Assembly (NCBI RefSeq): GCF_003408705.1
Contig: NZ_QAYL01000002.1
Span: forward strand, 248,001-312,000
DNA: 64,000 nucleotides
Reading direction: 5' to 3'
Source: Mycobacterium uberis
GTDB lineage: Bacteria > Actinomycetota > Actinomycetes > Mycobacteriales > Mycobacteriaceae
Shown piece after piece: positions 51,030-62,289 of this stretch (its first letter is position 1; every line of letters begins with the position of its first letter). The notes under the pieces were generated by a model that was not told the origin of the DNA, did not search any database, and worked only from the letters and a program-made list of their open reading frames with translations. The translations under genes and the position numbers were made by a program.

Positions 51030-52771
51030 ACCTTCACGTCCAGCCGTTTGAATCCGTCGCTGCGGTAACGTTCAACACAGGCTGAACGTCGGATTTTACC
51101 GCTTGTGGTAACCGGGATCGAGCCCGGTGACACCAGAACGAGGTCGGCCACATGCAGGTTATGTGACTTCGACACAGCAGAGGTGACTTCACGCTTCACT
51201 GAACGGACTTTGTGCATGTAATCTTCCGCAGATGCACCGCGCCGCTTAAATTCAATGATCGCCACCAGTTGCTCGGTGATGTCGTCCGACACAGCGATCG
51301 CCGCGACTCGGCCACCGGTGATCTCCTGGATCGTCGCCTCGATGTCGTCCGGATAGTGATTGCGGCCATCGACGATGAGCAGGTCTTTGATACGGCCCAT
51401 AATGAACAATTCGCCGTCGGACATGACACCCAGATCCCCGGTCCGCAGCCACGGACCTTCTGGAGTGCCAGGCGCAGGGTTGACGATCTTTGCGTTAAAC
51501 GTCCGCGCGGTCTGCTCAGGCTTCCGCCAATATCCCATGGCCACGTGGTCACCCTGTACCCAGATCTCCCCGACCGTTCCGGCCGGATTTTCGATCATAG
51601 TTTCCGGATCGACAATTCGCACAGCCGATGTATCAGGGGATCCATAGCTGATGAGTTCAGTTGCGATTCTCTCTTCAGCTCCGCAGGCCTTGGCCTGACT
51701 GGCTGTCAAGTACTCGTAGTCAAAACGGACCGCCTTAGGCGCGGTGCCGGGTTCCGGAGCCGCCACATACAGAGTCGCTTCCGCGAGCCCATATGAAGGT
51801 CGGACCACCGTAGGGTTGAGATTGAACCGAGCGAAGCGCTCGGTGAAACGCTTCACTGTTGCGACATGGATTCGTTCGCTGCCGCTGACGATTCCGAGCA
51901 CAGCGCCGAGATCAAGTCCGGTCATGTCGTCATCAGACGTTCTGCGCACGACCAACTCGAAGGCAAAATTCGGTGCTGCAGAAAAACACGCTCCGGTAGT
52001 GGCAAGAAGTTGCATCCAGCAGGCGGGGCGCCGCAAAAATGACATCGGGCTTAGCAACACTGCGCTTCGTCCCACGACCATTGGCGCGCAAATACCAAGA
52101 ATCAAGCCCATGTCGTGAAACAGAGGAAGCCATGACACTGCGGTCACGTTCGGAGTTTCTTTGGTATCACCAAAATAACCGTTCAGGCTTTGCATCACAT
52201 TAGCGATAACGTTCTTGTGTGACACCATGACACCGGTCGGCGTGCGCGTCGACCCGGACGTGTACTGGAGATAAGCCGGTCCAGCGGAAGGCTGGGGGAC
52301 CTCCGGCAGCGGGAACGAGGCATCCAAGTCAAGCATATCAACCTCAACGACTGATGGAGTATCCCACCCGTCTCGCTCACATGCATATTTCACCACGTCG
52401 CTAACCACGGATGAAGTCGTAAGAATAGCGACAGGTTGGGAATCCCGTAGCACTGCCGAAACGCGTTCGTCGTGAATGGCATACTGCGGTGTCGAAAGAG
52501 GGACTGCGATAAATCCTGCTTGCAGAGCTCCTAAGAATGCAATAACATATTCCAGTCCTTGTGGAGCCGAAATTGCCACTCGATCACCGGGCACGCCACA
52601 TAATTTAAGTTCGTTAGCAACAATGCAAGCACGCATATAAACCTGCAACCACGTCAAGCTCTCAGCAAAGCCCTTCGGGTCTGACGCGTAGTCAACATAT
52701 GTGTAAGCGGTAGTGTCAGCCTGCTGATCAGCCCGCTCTTTCAGCAAAGCAGGGACGGAAAAGTAGGTCAT
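51026..52771 (-). CDS. fadD26: Long-chain fatty acyl-AMP ligase FadD26
   Basis: 581 residues (583 in M. tuberculosis). This FAAL activates long-chain fatty acids as acyl-adenylates and transfers them to the N-terminal ACP of the first Pps protein. The adenylate-forming P-loop YTSGSTRTPTGVMVS is at 170-184, SYGLAEATLYVA follows in the middle domain, and the hinge and C-terminal domain (WLRTGDLGVMSDGELFIMGRIKD) are complete. FAALs differ from acyl-CoA ligases by a short insertion that blocks CoA use, and the length fits that. Its stop overlaps the next start by 4 nt. It is the first gene of the pps transcript, and the 622 nt upstream should hold the promoter. Confidence 0.95.
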   Translation of the reverse strand: MTYFSVPALLKERADQQADTTAYTYVDYASDPKGFAESLTWLQVYMRACIVANELKLCGVPGDRVAISAPQGLEYVIAFLGALQAGFIAVPLSTPQYAIHDERVSAVLRDSQPVAILTTSSVVSDVVKYACERDGWDTPSVVEVDMLDLDASFPLPEVPQPSAGPAYLQYTSGSTRTPTGVMVSHKNVIANVMQSLNGYFGDTKETPNVTAVSWLPLFHDMGLILGICAPMVVGRSAVLLSPMSFLRRPACWMQLLATTGACFSAAPNFAFELVVRRTSDDDMTGLDLGAVLGIVSGSERIHVATVKRFTERFARFNLNPTVVRPSYGLAEATLYVAAPEPGTAPKAVRFDYEYLTASQAKACGAEERIATELISYGSPDTSAVRIVDPETMIENPAGTVGEIWVQGDHVAMGYWRKPEQTARTFNAKIVNPAPGTPEGPWLRTGDLGVMSDGELFIMGRIKDLLIVDGRNHYPDDIEATIQEITGGRVAAIAVSDDITEQLVAIIEFKRRGASAEDYMHKVRSVKREVTSAVSKSHNLHVADLVLVSPGSIPVTTSGKIRRSACVERYRSDGFKRLDVKV

Positions 52772-53393
52772 GACTATACCACCTTACCACTTTCCGTTCA
52801 GCTTGACAGCTCATTGGCGTGACCACGTTCATGATGTGCCCATACCTTAGTGAACCCCCGATTAATTCTAATCGCAATAACTCGACTTCCCGACGCTGGA
52901 AAACCGCGCGATCTGAGCTGACCAGGCTGCTCTCACTATTACATAACTCTGCTATCGGGGCACGTCTGCGTTCCTACTGAAACCCAATCCGCACAGTGTC
53001 AGATTACTGTCTCTTGACTAAAGTCTGTTTCCCTACGACTAGTACTGGCATGTACAGTAATCACCTCCCGAGACAGCTGCGTGCATTATTTGGAAAATCC
53101 ATATACTCCCCAACGATCGACCACGTCGTCGATAGATACTCGAGTCTATCAGCTGGACCGATGGTCTCTAACCGCAATTTCTGCAGCTGTTGGTGTGACC
53201 TGTGGTACATCGGTGGACGTATGGCCGGCCGAGTGTGATTCGAGTTAGATCAAGAACCGGTAGCCAATCTTTAGGACTGATGCCCAGAATGTAACGAAAT
53301 TCACACCTACCCCGACCGCACTGACCGTGGAGAGTGGCGAGTAGACAACAACTAGAGGTGCGACGCCGTCCGATCTGCGACCCTTAGACCTAA
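52772..53393. other. Non-coding leader upstream of fadD26
   Basis: 622 nt between the tesA stop and the fadD26 start. In M. tuberculosis the small gene Rv2929 lies here. No equivalent frame is convincing in this sequence. The region should contain the promoter of the fadD26-pps-drr-papA5 operon, but I could not fix -10/-35 elements by eye. Confidence 0.45.
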
Positions 53394-55475
<2,082 letters not shown>

Positions 55476-55479
55476 GGCA

Positions 55480-55890
55480 GATGATGCGGGTTCTTACGCC
55501 ATATAGACCTATATACTGCGGAGTTTTGTGGCCACGCAACGTTTGAAGGCACCGATGGAAATCGGTGACGTATCCTTGCTGGCCGGAGTAACCATGTCGC
55601 CCCCGATTTATCTAATGCACTTATCCCCGGAAATCTATACCGATCTGGAACCGTTCTGGCCTGAATTGTTCCTTGAGGATCGTGCCGGGACTTAGTATAT
55701 GGATCCTGTTCGGTGGCGGTGTTTACCGTTGTCTCGGCACAGCATTTGCTGAATACGAGATACAAAGTGTGCTCACCGCGTTGTTCAACAGTTGCCAGGT
55801 GCGCCCTGTAGCCAATGGCCGGAACCCGTACGGCGGCAATCGGTCACCTACATACCGGCTCACGGGGCCACTGTGGTACTGGGGTGAGGT
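55480..55890 (+). pseudogene. Cytochrome P450 C-terminal relic, second of two
   Basis: Plus-strand pieces end a P450: VSLLAGVTMSPPIYLMHLSPEIYTD and EPFWPELFLEDRAGT, then after a frame change the haem-ligand loop FGGGVYRCLGTAFAEYE (FxxGxxxCxG, Cys kept, conserved Arg replaced by Tyr). QSVLTALFNSCQVRPVANGR and a final SVTYIPAHGATVVLG in another frame follow. The N-terminal two-thirds with the I helix and ExxR were not found. This fragment does not complete the P450 relic at 20860-22060, which has its own substrate-side sequence on the other strand. Confidence 0.7.
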
Positions 55891-56317
55891 GCAAGGCGGG
55901 ACCTTAACTTGACACTGTTCACCGATCCCGGACCACACGGAACTTCTTTGCGCTGTTCAGGTATAGAAAAACCGAGCGTCGCCTTACCACGACTATTACC
56001 GATGACTTCACCGGTCTGGCCACCAGCTACTTCGATAAAGTCGTTGCGACCCCTGTGGTATGCATAACCACAAGGGTAGAGCAGCCTTCGTGCTGTGCAC
56101 GCAGCCAGTTCAACGCGGCCATGCACTAGTGCTCCGCATGGTAGCAGCACAGGAAACCGATACTCAGGCACCTGCACCAACAGCTCGTTACCGATGAAGC
56201 GGTGGTTCTCCAAGAACTCAACGATCAATTACAGCGCAGATTTAGTATGCCGGCCGAGATCTTCAAGCCCAGTCGAGTAACAGCCGTCGTACTAGAAGTC
56301 GGGGAGTGGTTCAGTGC
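55891..56317. other. Decayed spacer
   Basis: A minus-strand frame is open over 55860-56228, but it overlaps the P450 relic and its composition matches no family I know. Nothing else is supported. Confidence 0.35.
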
Positions 56318-56369
56318 CACATAGCCTAGTCTCAGCGGGCTGGGCAGCCCGCTGAGACTAGGCTATGTG
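56318..56369. repeat. Perfect 25-bp inverted repeat with 2-nt centre
   Basis: Left arm 56318-56342 begins CACATAGCCTAGTCTCAGCG. The right arm 56345-56369 is its exact reverse complement, and only GG separates them. A transcript in either direction would form a 25-bp hairpin. There is no U-run on either side, so it is not a canonical intrinsic terminator. It lies 74 nt beyond the stop of the PE gene at 56443. I do not recognise it as RLEP, REPLEP, LEPREP or LEPRPT sequence. Confidence 0.85.
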
Positions 56370-56442
56370 CATAGTATTATACCCCCAGCGTGAATTTGAA
56401 AGGAACGCCTGACTCGCCGCCCACGTAAAAAGCTTCCGCGCC

Positions 56443-56760
56443 CTAAAAACCGGCCAACTCACTGGCACGTATAGCTTTGCTCGCAGCCGCGTCGGCTTCC
56501 GAATACATCCGGGCGATCTCCGCTAATGTCACGCCCGCTCGCATAAGTTCTTCGTGCGCTGCTTGGTTCATAGCTAGCATCTGATTCGCTTCTTCCGCGA
56601 AGAACTCCACTGCACATAGCGATACTTCATCGGCACCGGCGGGCGCCAACACTGTCAAACCCGCCGATACGTTCTGGCAGAACTGAATTCCTTGCGCCGC
56701 GGTGTCAAGTACCTGCGAACCGATGGTGGCCAGAGCCGGGTCGAACGACATGGGCTGCAT
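56443..56760 (-). CDS. Short PE-family protein (PE34/PE35-like)
   Basis: 105-residue protein with GGGAGGTAGG about 10 nt before the ATG at 56760. It has the PE-domain plan of two long antiparallel helices with the loop motif PAGADEVSL and the C-terminal YSEAD (YxxxD/E) type VII secretion motif (ARMYSEADAAASKAI). It resembles the short PE proteins PE34 (Rv3746c) and PE35 (Rv3872) at the start (MSFDPALATIGSQV). PE proteins are exported by ESX systems as heterodimers with PPE proteins. Neither a PPE nor an esx gene is adjacent. The frame is intact in otherwise decayed DNA, so it may still be expressed. Gene order favours Rv3746c. Confidence 0.7.
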   Translation of the reverse strand: MQPMSFDPALATIGSQVLDTAAQGIQFCQNVSAGLTVLAPAGADEVSLCAVEFFAEEANQMLAMNQAAHEELMRAGVTLAEIARMYSEADAAASKAIRASELAGF

Positions 56761-58322
56761 TGACGTACCTACCTCCCGTGCATGCGGCCATAATGCGAGC
56801 GGGCCTGGCTTCCACGTTCATCGATGCCGTTAAAGTGCAACAGCGCCGAGTGACCCGCCAGTGAAACAGCGAAGCAACTGTTCCGTTCTGTAACACTAGC
56901 AATAGGTAATAGTTTGTGTCTACGAAATGTAGAGTAGATAGAGTGCAATAGCATAACGGTTGGCATACGTAGCACGTGTTTTAGCAGGTGCTGACCGCTG
57001 CCAAATGGTCAGTCAGAGTGGTTAGTCCCGTGTTCTCAGTACTGGCAGCTTGCTGCACGGTAAGTTCGCTGATGTGATCGTTACCGGGGCCTTTCTCATC
57101 GAGGTGGCTGTGAACATAGATAACAAACGGCCAGTTTACCGTCCAGCCGTACAGTCGGGCCTGATCAGGTGGCCCCGGTTTGTGCTTGTGGTGCTGCCCC
57201 AGGTGGATGCTGACGATGGAGGCAGGCGGCTTGATGTCGAAGCCAGGTTCCCGAAGCTCGACGAGGTGTCCCAGTACCGAAGCTTCGAAGTGCCAGAGGC
57301 CGCTGTCAGCACATTCCCGGGATTCGCTTTCTTCGGGATCCTACCTTTTGCAGGTAGCTGAGTAATCGTGATAACGGGCAGTGGAACGATCTCCCTCTCA
57401 CTGCTGGCGGATAGCCTAGCGCCACCCGGCGGCGTTAGGCATTTGAACACGCCGGTAGATAATCAGCGCTATTCTGCGGAACTTACTGCACAATAACACT
57501 TTACGGTAGATCTAAGCGAGAACCTGGACTACGATTCGACGAAGGCGGGTGAAAAGATCGTTACGATCACCCCCAACACGAAGCATCGACATAAGCAAAA
57601 ACGGTAGTTACCCTCACAAGAACTAGCACAGAAACCAACCCCGAGAAAGATCCACACCAGAATCCTGATCGATAACCACCCCACGAACGTCATGAGGTGG
57701 TAGTCTCAGTGTCCTGAAGTTTAGTACTGTTGTACGGGCGCCGCTACAACCTAGGGTCAGCATCCGCGCGTCGGACGTGGTACTGAAGAGCAGGGTATCG
57801 TGGTTTACAACACCGTCACAACGAATCTGCCGGCGAAGCCGATTCATATAGCCAAGTCGCCCGAAAACATCCTCTACGTTCTTGCGCAGATCGCCATAAC
57901 ACCATGTTGCCCAGGAGATGACGCCTAATCAGCATGCATAAATAAACACCGCTGTGCCCCAGCCAACGCCCCACAGTACGCTGAACGGGCCGGCATGGGT
58001 GACATCCGCGGATAGAACAAGGCCTGGTTAACTGCGGCCACCCTGTTGGATAACGCATAGATTGAGCAGCGCTATAGGGTGAAAAGCCTGCAAAATTCGT
58101 AACGATCAGCTTGACGTTGACGATCAAGAAGTACTGGAATACCGTCGGAGTAAGGTGTCATATGAGCTCCTTCACTGGCCAGCGAACGACGAGGGCGGTT
58201 TCGGCCTAGCATTTGACTTTGAGCGCTGGCACGGTAGGTCTGGTGTTCTCTGAGTGCCGCAAAACAAGCAATTGTAGAAACGAGATGGTGCTCTGCAGTG
58301 GGAGCCAGCCCGAATCTCTTTC
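56761..58322. other. Decayed region with no assignable gene
   Basis: About 1.5 kb. On the plus strand 57050-57361 stays open for 103 codons with fairly protein-like composition (DVIVTGAFLIEVAVNIDNKR, VDADDGGRRLDVEARFP). On the minus strand 57620-57880 reads DLRKNVEDVFGRLGYMNRLRRQIRC then HDTLLFSTTSDARMLTLG in one frame. Neither belongs to a family I can name, and flanking stops suggest both are relics. Confidence 0.35.
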
Positions 58323-58728
58323 TTGCAGAAAGATTGTCTGGTACTCGTCGTCACTACCAATGACATTCCCGGCTGGGAGATCCAACGCGTTTACGGTGAA
58401 GTCTTTAGCCTCACCGTCCGGTTGCGAAATATTTCCTCCCAGTTCGATGTTGGATTCAAATCAATGTTCGGCGGCGAGCTGCAGAGCATGGCCAAAAACT
58501 TGGCCGAAAACCGCAGCGAAGCAATGAGACGGCTTATTAACGAAACGCACAGCAAAGGCGGCAATGCGATCGTCGGAATGCGGTTCGACACGACCGGAGC
58601 TTGGTGACGTGTGTACTGAGATCTACGCCTACGGCACCGCAGTATATGCCGTACCCATCACGGAAGCTGCTCGCTACACCGCCGCCCAACTGGGTTACGG
58701 AGGTACACCGCAGCCGCAGCAACACTAA
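58323..58728 (+). pseudogene. YbjQ/UPF0145-family protein with a single frameshift
   Basis: From the TTG at 58323 the plus strand reads LVVTTNDIPGWEIQRVYGEV, SQFDVGFKSMFGGELQSMAKNLAE and RSEAMRRLINETHSKGGNAIVGMRFDTT, the pattern of the YbjQ family of small pentameric proteins. One extra G near 58597 breaks the frame. After it, LGDVCTEIYAYGTAVYAVPI and a terminal PQPQQH follow in the next frame to a stop at 58728. The total length of 3n+1 supports a single insertion. The function of the family is unknown (putative heavy-metal binding). Confidence 0.65.
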
Positions 58729-58789
58729 CAGCCACGTCGCGCCAGATTAAGCCACACGCAAGTGGTGGTTGCTGCTAGGTCGGCGACTC

Positions 58790-59590
58790 TAGTGGACGCT
58801 TAGTCGTCCGTTTCTCAGAAAATACCATCGTGGTGATCACCAACGTGGTCACATCCGGCGTGGATGGTGTGTGGCTGACCGCCCAAACCAGCAGCAATGG
58901 GGTGCCAGTGTTATATCAACCGGTTGATCTGGCGATCTTAACCGACTGCGCAGTAACCTTCTTTACCAAGACGGCCCAGCAATTGCAACGGCTCAACGCA
59001 GTGTGAAACTTAACCGAGCCAGACGCCGATAGCTATCCGTACCGCCAGCGTTCCACTCCGATACCGACGTTAGAACAAGCTATCGCCGCTACCTCACCAG
59101 ATATGACGCTATTTCTCGACTTCAAGCAGACACCGCCCACATCCGCTAGCCCTCAGTGACTGCGAACGTATTTATCAGAACGGGTTACAGCGCTATGCCG
59201 CAGCTTACCATCTATTCCACTGATACGAACATCACCAAAGCGACTTCTCAGCAGCAGAAACTGTAGTTACGGGAAAAATTCCCATAACATACGTCTCGTG
59301 CTTGCACAACACAGCATTGAACCACCACTGTGACCCGGTACCCAAGGCAGACAAGTGGGCAGGATTGGAACTGCATCGCGATGCCACCGAAAATTTTTTA
59401 GAATCAGTGTGTCTCAAGTGAATGCTAATTTGTGAGACCTGGCAGCCATCGAGTTCTCTAAATTACAGCCCGGGATGACAATCATGGGTTTCGCCGTGAA
59501 AACAATCAACGACTACACATCTGGCGAAAAAGTCGGACTCGATGCCATGCCGGTAAACTCTCCTCAAGCGGCTCAACAATAGCACAATGG
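58790..59590 (+). pseudogene. Glycerophosphodiester phosphodiesterase (GDPD) relic
   Basis: Plus-strand pieces in order: SENTIVVITNVVTSGVDGVWLTAQTSSNGVPVLYQPVDLAILTD (the family's PENT ... E.D ... V.H.D stretch, with E to W and H to Y changes at metal or catalytic positions), FFTKTAQQLQRLNAV and YPYRQRSTPIPTLEQAIAATSPDMTLFLDFKQTPP. Then GWNFTEPDAD-like, ALNHHCDPVPKADKWAGLELHRDAT and MTIMGFAVKTINDY, and finally VGLDAMPVNSPQAAQQ. Frameshifts separate most of these. GDPDs hydrolyse deacylated phospholipids. Dead. Confidence 0.7.
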
Positions 59591-59654
59591 ACTAGCCTGG
59601 CGGTAACTGAGTTGTGGCAGCGGTTAAATGCTGGCTGTGATTTCTCGCTGAAAA

Positions 59655-59745
59655 TTGGTGGTGGCAAAGGGGCAAAAGGAATTTGAACCCTAATTTTTAC
59701 AGCAACTCTATGTGCATCGGTCTTTCTCAGCTGCAAAAAAACACA
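59655..59745 (-). pseudogene. Decayed tRNA-like sequence
   Basis: Read on the minus strand, the segment has a good T arm and loop (AGGGTTCAAATTCCTTT), a D-arm-like GCAGCTGAGA and a 3' acceptor-like GCCCC. The anticodon arm no longer pairs. Conceptual translation across it gives the VQIPFAP pattern often produced by a tRNA T arm. It is best read as a dead tRNA gene; its isotype cannot be stated. Confidence 0.4.
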
Positions 59746-61119
59746 CCGGCATCACTATACCGAAAACCCCACACAACCTAGGAATATTCAGCCTGTGACC
59801 GAGGTAATTTGGGTCAAGGTGTACAATGACATCACATTTGCCACAGATTCCATAACGACGGTGGCTTTGATGGCTGACAGCGATCGCGTTTATAATGACA
59901 CTGACAAGATCTTACACCTGCATCGCAGGTATTCTCATCGACACGACAACGTGGGGATCGAGTCAGATCAGATTAGGCTCATAAGCATTTTAACTGTGTG
60001 AAAGAGTATTTGGCTTCGTTTGATGGGACGGAATGAAGACCACCCATACTGGGCATTCGACGAGAGTTACACAATCGAGAATGTTGCCAATAACATCGCC
60101 GAAATGTTCGGCAAATTATTAAAACAGACTCAGCCAAACAAGTTGGCTAAGAAGACTTGGGTACGTAGCTGCCGGCTACTTGTCAGGTTCAGACCAGCCG
60201 GAAGTCTGGAAGCCAGAGTTTCAGAGCAACTTTTAAAAAACCATCCGGTGCCTTCACTCGAGCAGTCAAGAGACCAATACGGCTAGCGTACATACGCGCA
60301 ACCTGAGGCTGGGAACCGACTGTTTTAGAGCTACAGCCAGCGACTGAAGTCGCGGCTCATGTGCGCCACTGATTCCGCGAAACACGCTGCCTTAGAGGCA
60401 CCACTTCAACAACATCATCAGAGGCCAATTCATGTTGCAATACCTTTGCCCGATGCGATCGTATTCTTCCAGGTTCATGATGGAGACCACATCTGGCAAT
60501 AGTCACTTCAATCTCGAGCCAGGTACAGTGGGGGACCGGTGGAAGTAGCCATAATGCAGTAATCAGCCTCCACGAAGGATTCAAGTGAACAACCCAAAAA
60601 ACACTACTTTTCGACCGATCTCAAGTATTGGGTAAAGATCCGAAGAACAGCCACCTGATCTCGTTCAACAGCCTTTCGGGTGGGTCACAGCAACCAAGTC
60701 CCGGGCCAAGCAGAAATTTAGGCGACGGCGTCTTGCAGTCCGGCAGCCAGACATACGAGACATCTCAACGGCCGTCCGTGTCGCGCTTACAACTATCAGG
60801 ACAAGGCCGATATGCGAATCTCACGAGTCGCAATAGGCTGGTGTTTGAGGTAGCGGAAGCGATGGTTAGGACACGTCTCAGCTCGTGTGGCATTCGTTGA
60901 CCACACGCACCACCTATCCTTGTCCACACTGGCCAAAGGTATCTCATTGCAACATCGCGCCTCAGCCCGCCATCTTTATAGTGGCTCAAAGCACATAAGA
61001 TGCTTTTGCAACTATCGATTTCAACTTCGGCTACTGTAGACGCTGTGAAAGTGCAGACACTAGCCAGTGTAGTTTACACAAAAAGAACTTCTGAACCACG
61101 CTAACAGTTCAGAGAATTT
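59746..61119. other. Decayed region, no assignable gene
   Basis: About 1.4 kb. A plus-strand frame at 60020-60286 reads EDHPYWAFDESYTIENVANNIAEMFGKLLKQTQ and a minus-strand stretch near 60390-60500 reads RIRSHRAKVLQHELASDDVVEVVPLRQRV. Both are protein-like but match no family I recognise. In M. tuberculosis this interval (before Rv3752c) has Rv3747-Rv3751, including phage-like genes. I see no integrase or att site here. Confidence 0.35.
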
Positions 61120-61209
61120 TGGCGGTGGCGGAGGGATTTGAACCCTCGGACGGTGTTTGCCGTCACACGCTTTCGAGGCGTGCTCCTTAGGCCGCTCGGA
61201 CACACCACC
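61120..61209 (-). tRNA. tRNA-Ser (anticodon CGA)
   Basis: Class II tRNA on the minus strand: acceptor stem GGTGGTG/CGCCACC (one G-T pair), anticodon stem CACGC/GCGTG enclosing CTCGAAA (anticodon CGA). The variable arm is long, the T arm GAGGGTTCAAATCCCTC, discriminator G, and CCA is encoded. All arms pair. It lies 30 nt upstream of and in line with tadA. Confidence 0.95.
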
Positions 61210-61238
61210 GCTAAGCAGCTTACCGAACCAACGGTCCC

Positions 61239-61697
61239 TCATCCCAACCGCTGGCGGGCGAAGAACGCCTCCAGTGGTGCCGCGCACTCCCGAGCAAGCA
61301 CTCCGCCACGCACAGCCGGGCGATGGTTAAGCCGACAGTCGCGAACCACATCCCACAGCGATCCCACCGCTCCAGTCTTGGGCGCCCACGCCCCAAACAC
61401 CAACCGTTCGATACGTGCCAAAACCAGCGCACCCGCGCACATAGTGCACGGTTCGACGGTGACCGCCAGGGTAGTCCCCTCCAGCCGCCACCCATCACCG
61501 AGCACACTAGCTGCTGCTCGCATTGCCAAAATCTCAGCGTGCGCGGTAGGATCGCCAAAAGCTTCACGGCCATTTACCGCCCGGGCGAGTACAGTTCCGT
61601 CTGGGCCGAGGATCACCGCCCCAATCGGTACATCGTGCGGCTCTGTTGTCACGGCGACCGCCAGTGCGGCCCGGATCAAGTCTTCGTCAGCGTTCAT
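61239..61697 (-). CDS. tadA: tRNA-specific adenosine deaminase TadA
   Basis: 152-residue cytidine-deaminase-fold enzyme converting adenosine 34 to inosine in tRNA-Arg(ACG). Zinc and catalytic motifs HAE (53-55) and PCTMC (83-87, C84 and C87) are intact, and the C-terminal helix (ARECAAPLEAFFARQR) is complete. Its start codon overlaps the stop of the upstream gene by 4 nt (ATGA). The pair corresponds to Rv3752c-Rv3753c. An essential housekeeping function explains its survival in a decayed area. Confidence 0.92.
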   Translation of the reverse strand: MNADEDLIRAALAVAVTTEPHDVPIGAVILGPDGTVLARAVNGREAFGDPTAHAEILAMRAAASVLGDGWRLEGTTLAVTVEPCTMCAGALVLARIERLVFGAWAPKTGAVGSLWDVVRDCRLNHRPAVRGGVLARECAAPLEAFFARQRLG

Positions 61698-62215
61698 CGA
61701 CCGAGGCGGTCGATCACCGCCAACAACTGCTCGGCGAAGCCCATCTCACGGGCAATGCGGCCCAGTTGCTCGTCGGCATACAGGTCGGTCTGATCGAGGA
61801 TTACCCCCAAAACCGCTTCCGATAGCCCCACATCAGACAGTAATCCCAAGTCACCTTCCTCAAAGGGGTCCGCGTATTCAAGGTCCTCGGGATCGATTTC
61901 GGCGTCTAAGTTGTCCAAAACTTCAGCCGCGATATCGTAGTCTAGTGCAGCTGTGGCATCTGACAGCAGCAACCTGGTCCCGGACGGTGCCGGGCGCAGG
62001 ATGACAAAGAACTCGTCGTCGACATCCAGGAGACCAAAGACTGCTCCCGCACTCCGCAGCTCCCGCAATTCAGTCTCGGCTGCCTTCAGGCTCGTCAGCG
62101 CCTTGGAGGCCATAGCAGAACAACGCCACTGACCCTCTTCTCGCACGACCGCAACGCCGAAGCCGTCCGGCGTGTCCGCCGCCGGGCCTTTCGCCGACGC
62201 CCGTTGTGCTCCCAT
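61694..62215 (-). CDS. Putative tRNA adenosine deaminase-associated protein (Rv3753c-like)
   Basis: 173-residue acidic protein coupled to tadA through an ATGA overlap. The first ~25 residues are low-complexity; then come GFGVAVVREEGQWRCSAM, ELRSAGAVFGLLDVDDEFFVILRP, LLSDATAALDYDIAAEVL and a very acidic stretch (DAEIDPEDLEYADPFEEGDLGLLSD). It ends YADEQLGRIAREMGFAEQLLAVIDRLG. The family is annotated as tRNA adenosine deaminase-associated because of constant linkage with tadA in Actinobacteria. A biochemical role is not known to me. It is divergent from tyrA, 74 nt apart. Confidence 0.85.
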   Translation of the reverse strand: MGAQRASAKGPAADTPDGFGVAVVREEGQWRCSAMASKALTSLKAAETELRELRSAGAVFGLLDVDDEFFVILRPAPSGTRLLLSDATAALDYDIAAEVLDNLDAEIDPEDLEYADPFEEGDLGLLSDVGLSEAVLGVILDQTDLYADEQLGRIAREMGFAEQLLAVIDRLGR

Positions 62216-62289
62216 GGGCGCCTACGGTAGTCGCCGACTAGTCGCCTTGACCAGATGACCACCCATGACCGACGGCACCTGAGGGCGCT

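Noticed and set aside
56318..56369. Reading the inverted repeat as a CRISPR repeat or insertion-sequence end
   Set aside because: Only one copy with a 2-nt centre; no spacers, no transposase and no direct target duplication were seen.
60322..60333. GTTTTAGAGCTA, identical to the start of the Streptococcus pyogenes Cas9 crRNA repeat
   Set aside because: A single 12-nt match with no second copy, spacers, tracrRNA or cas genes in the window; expected by chance.
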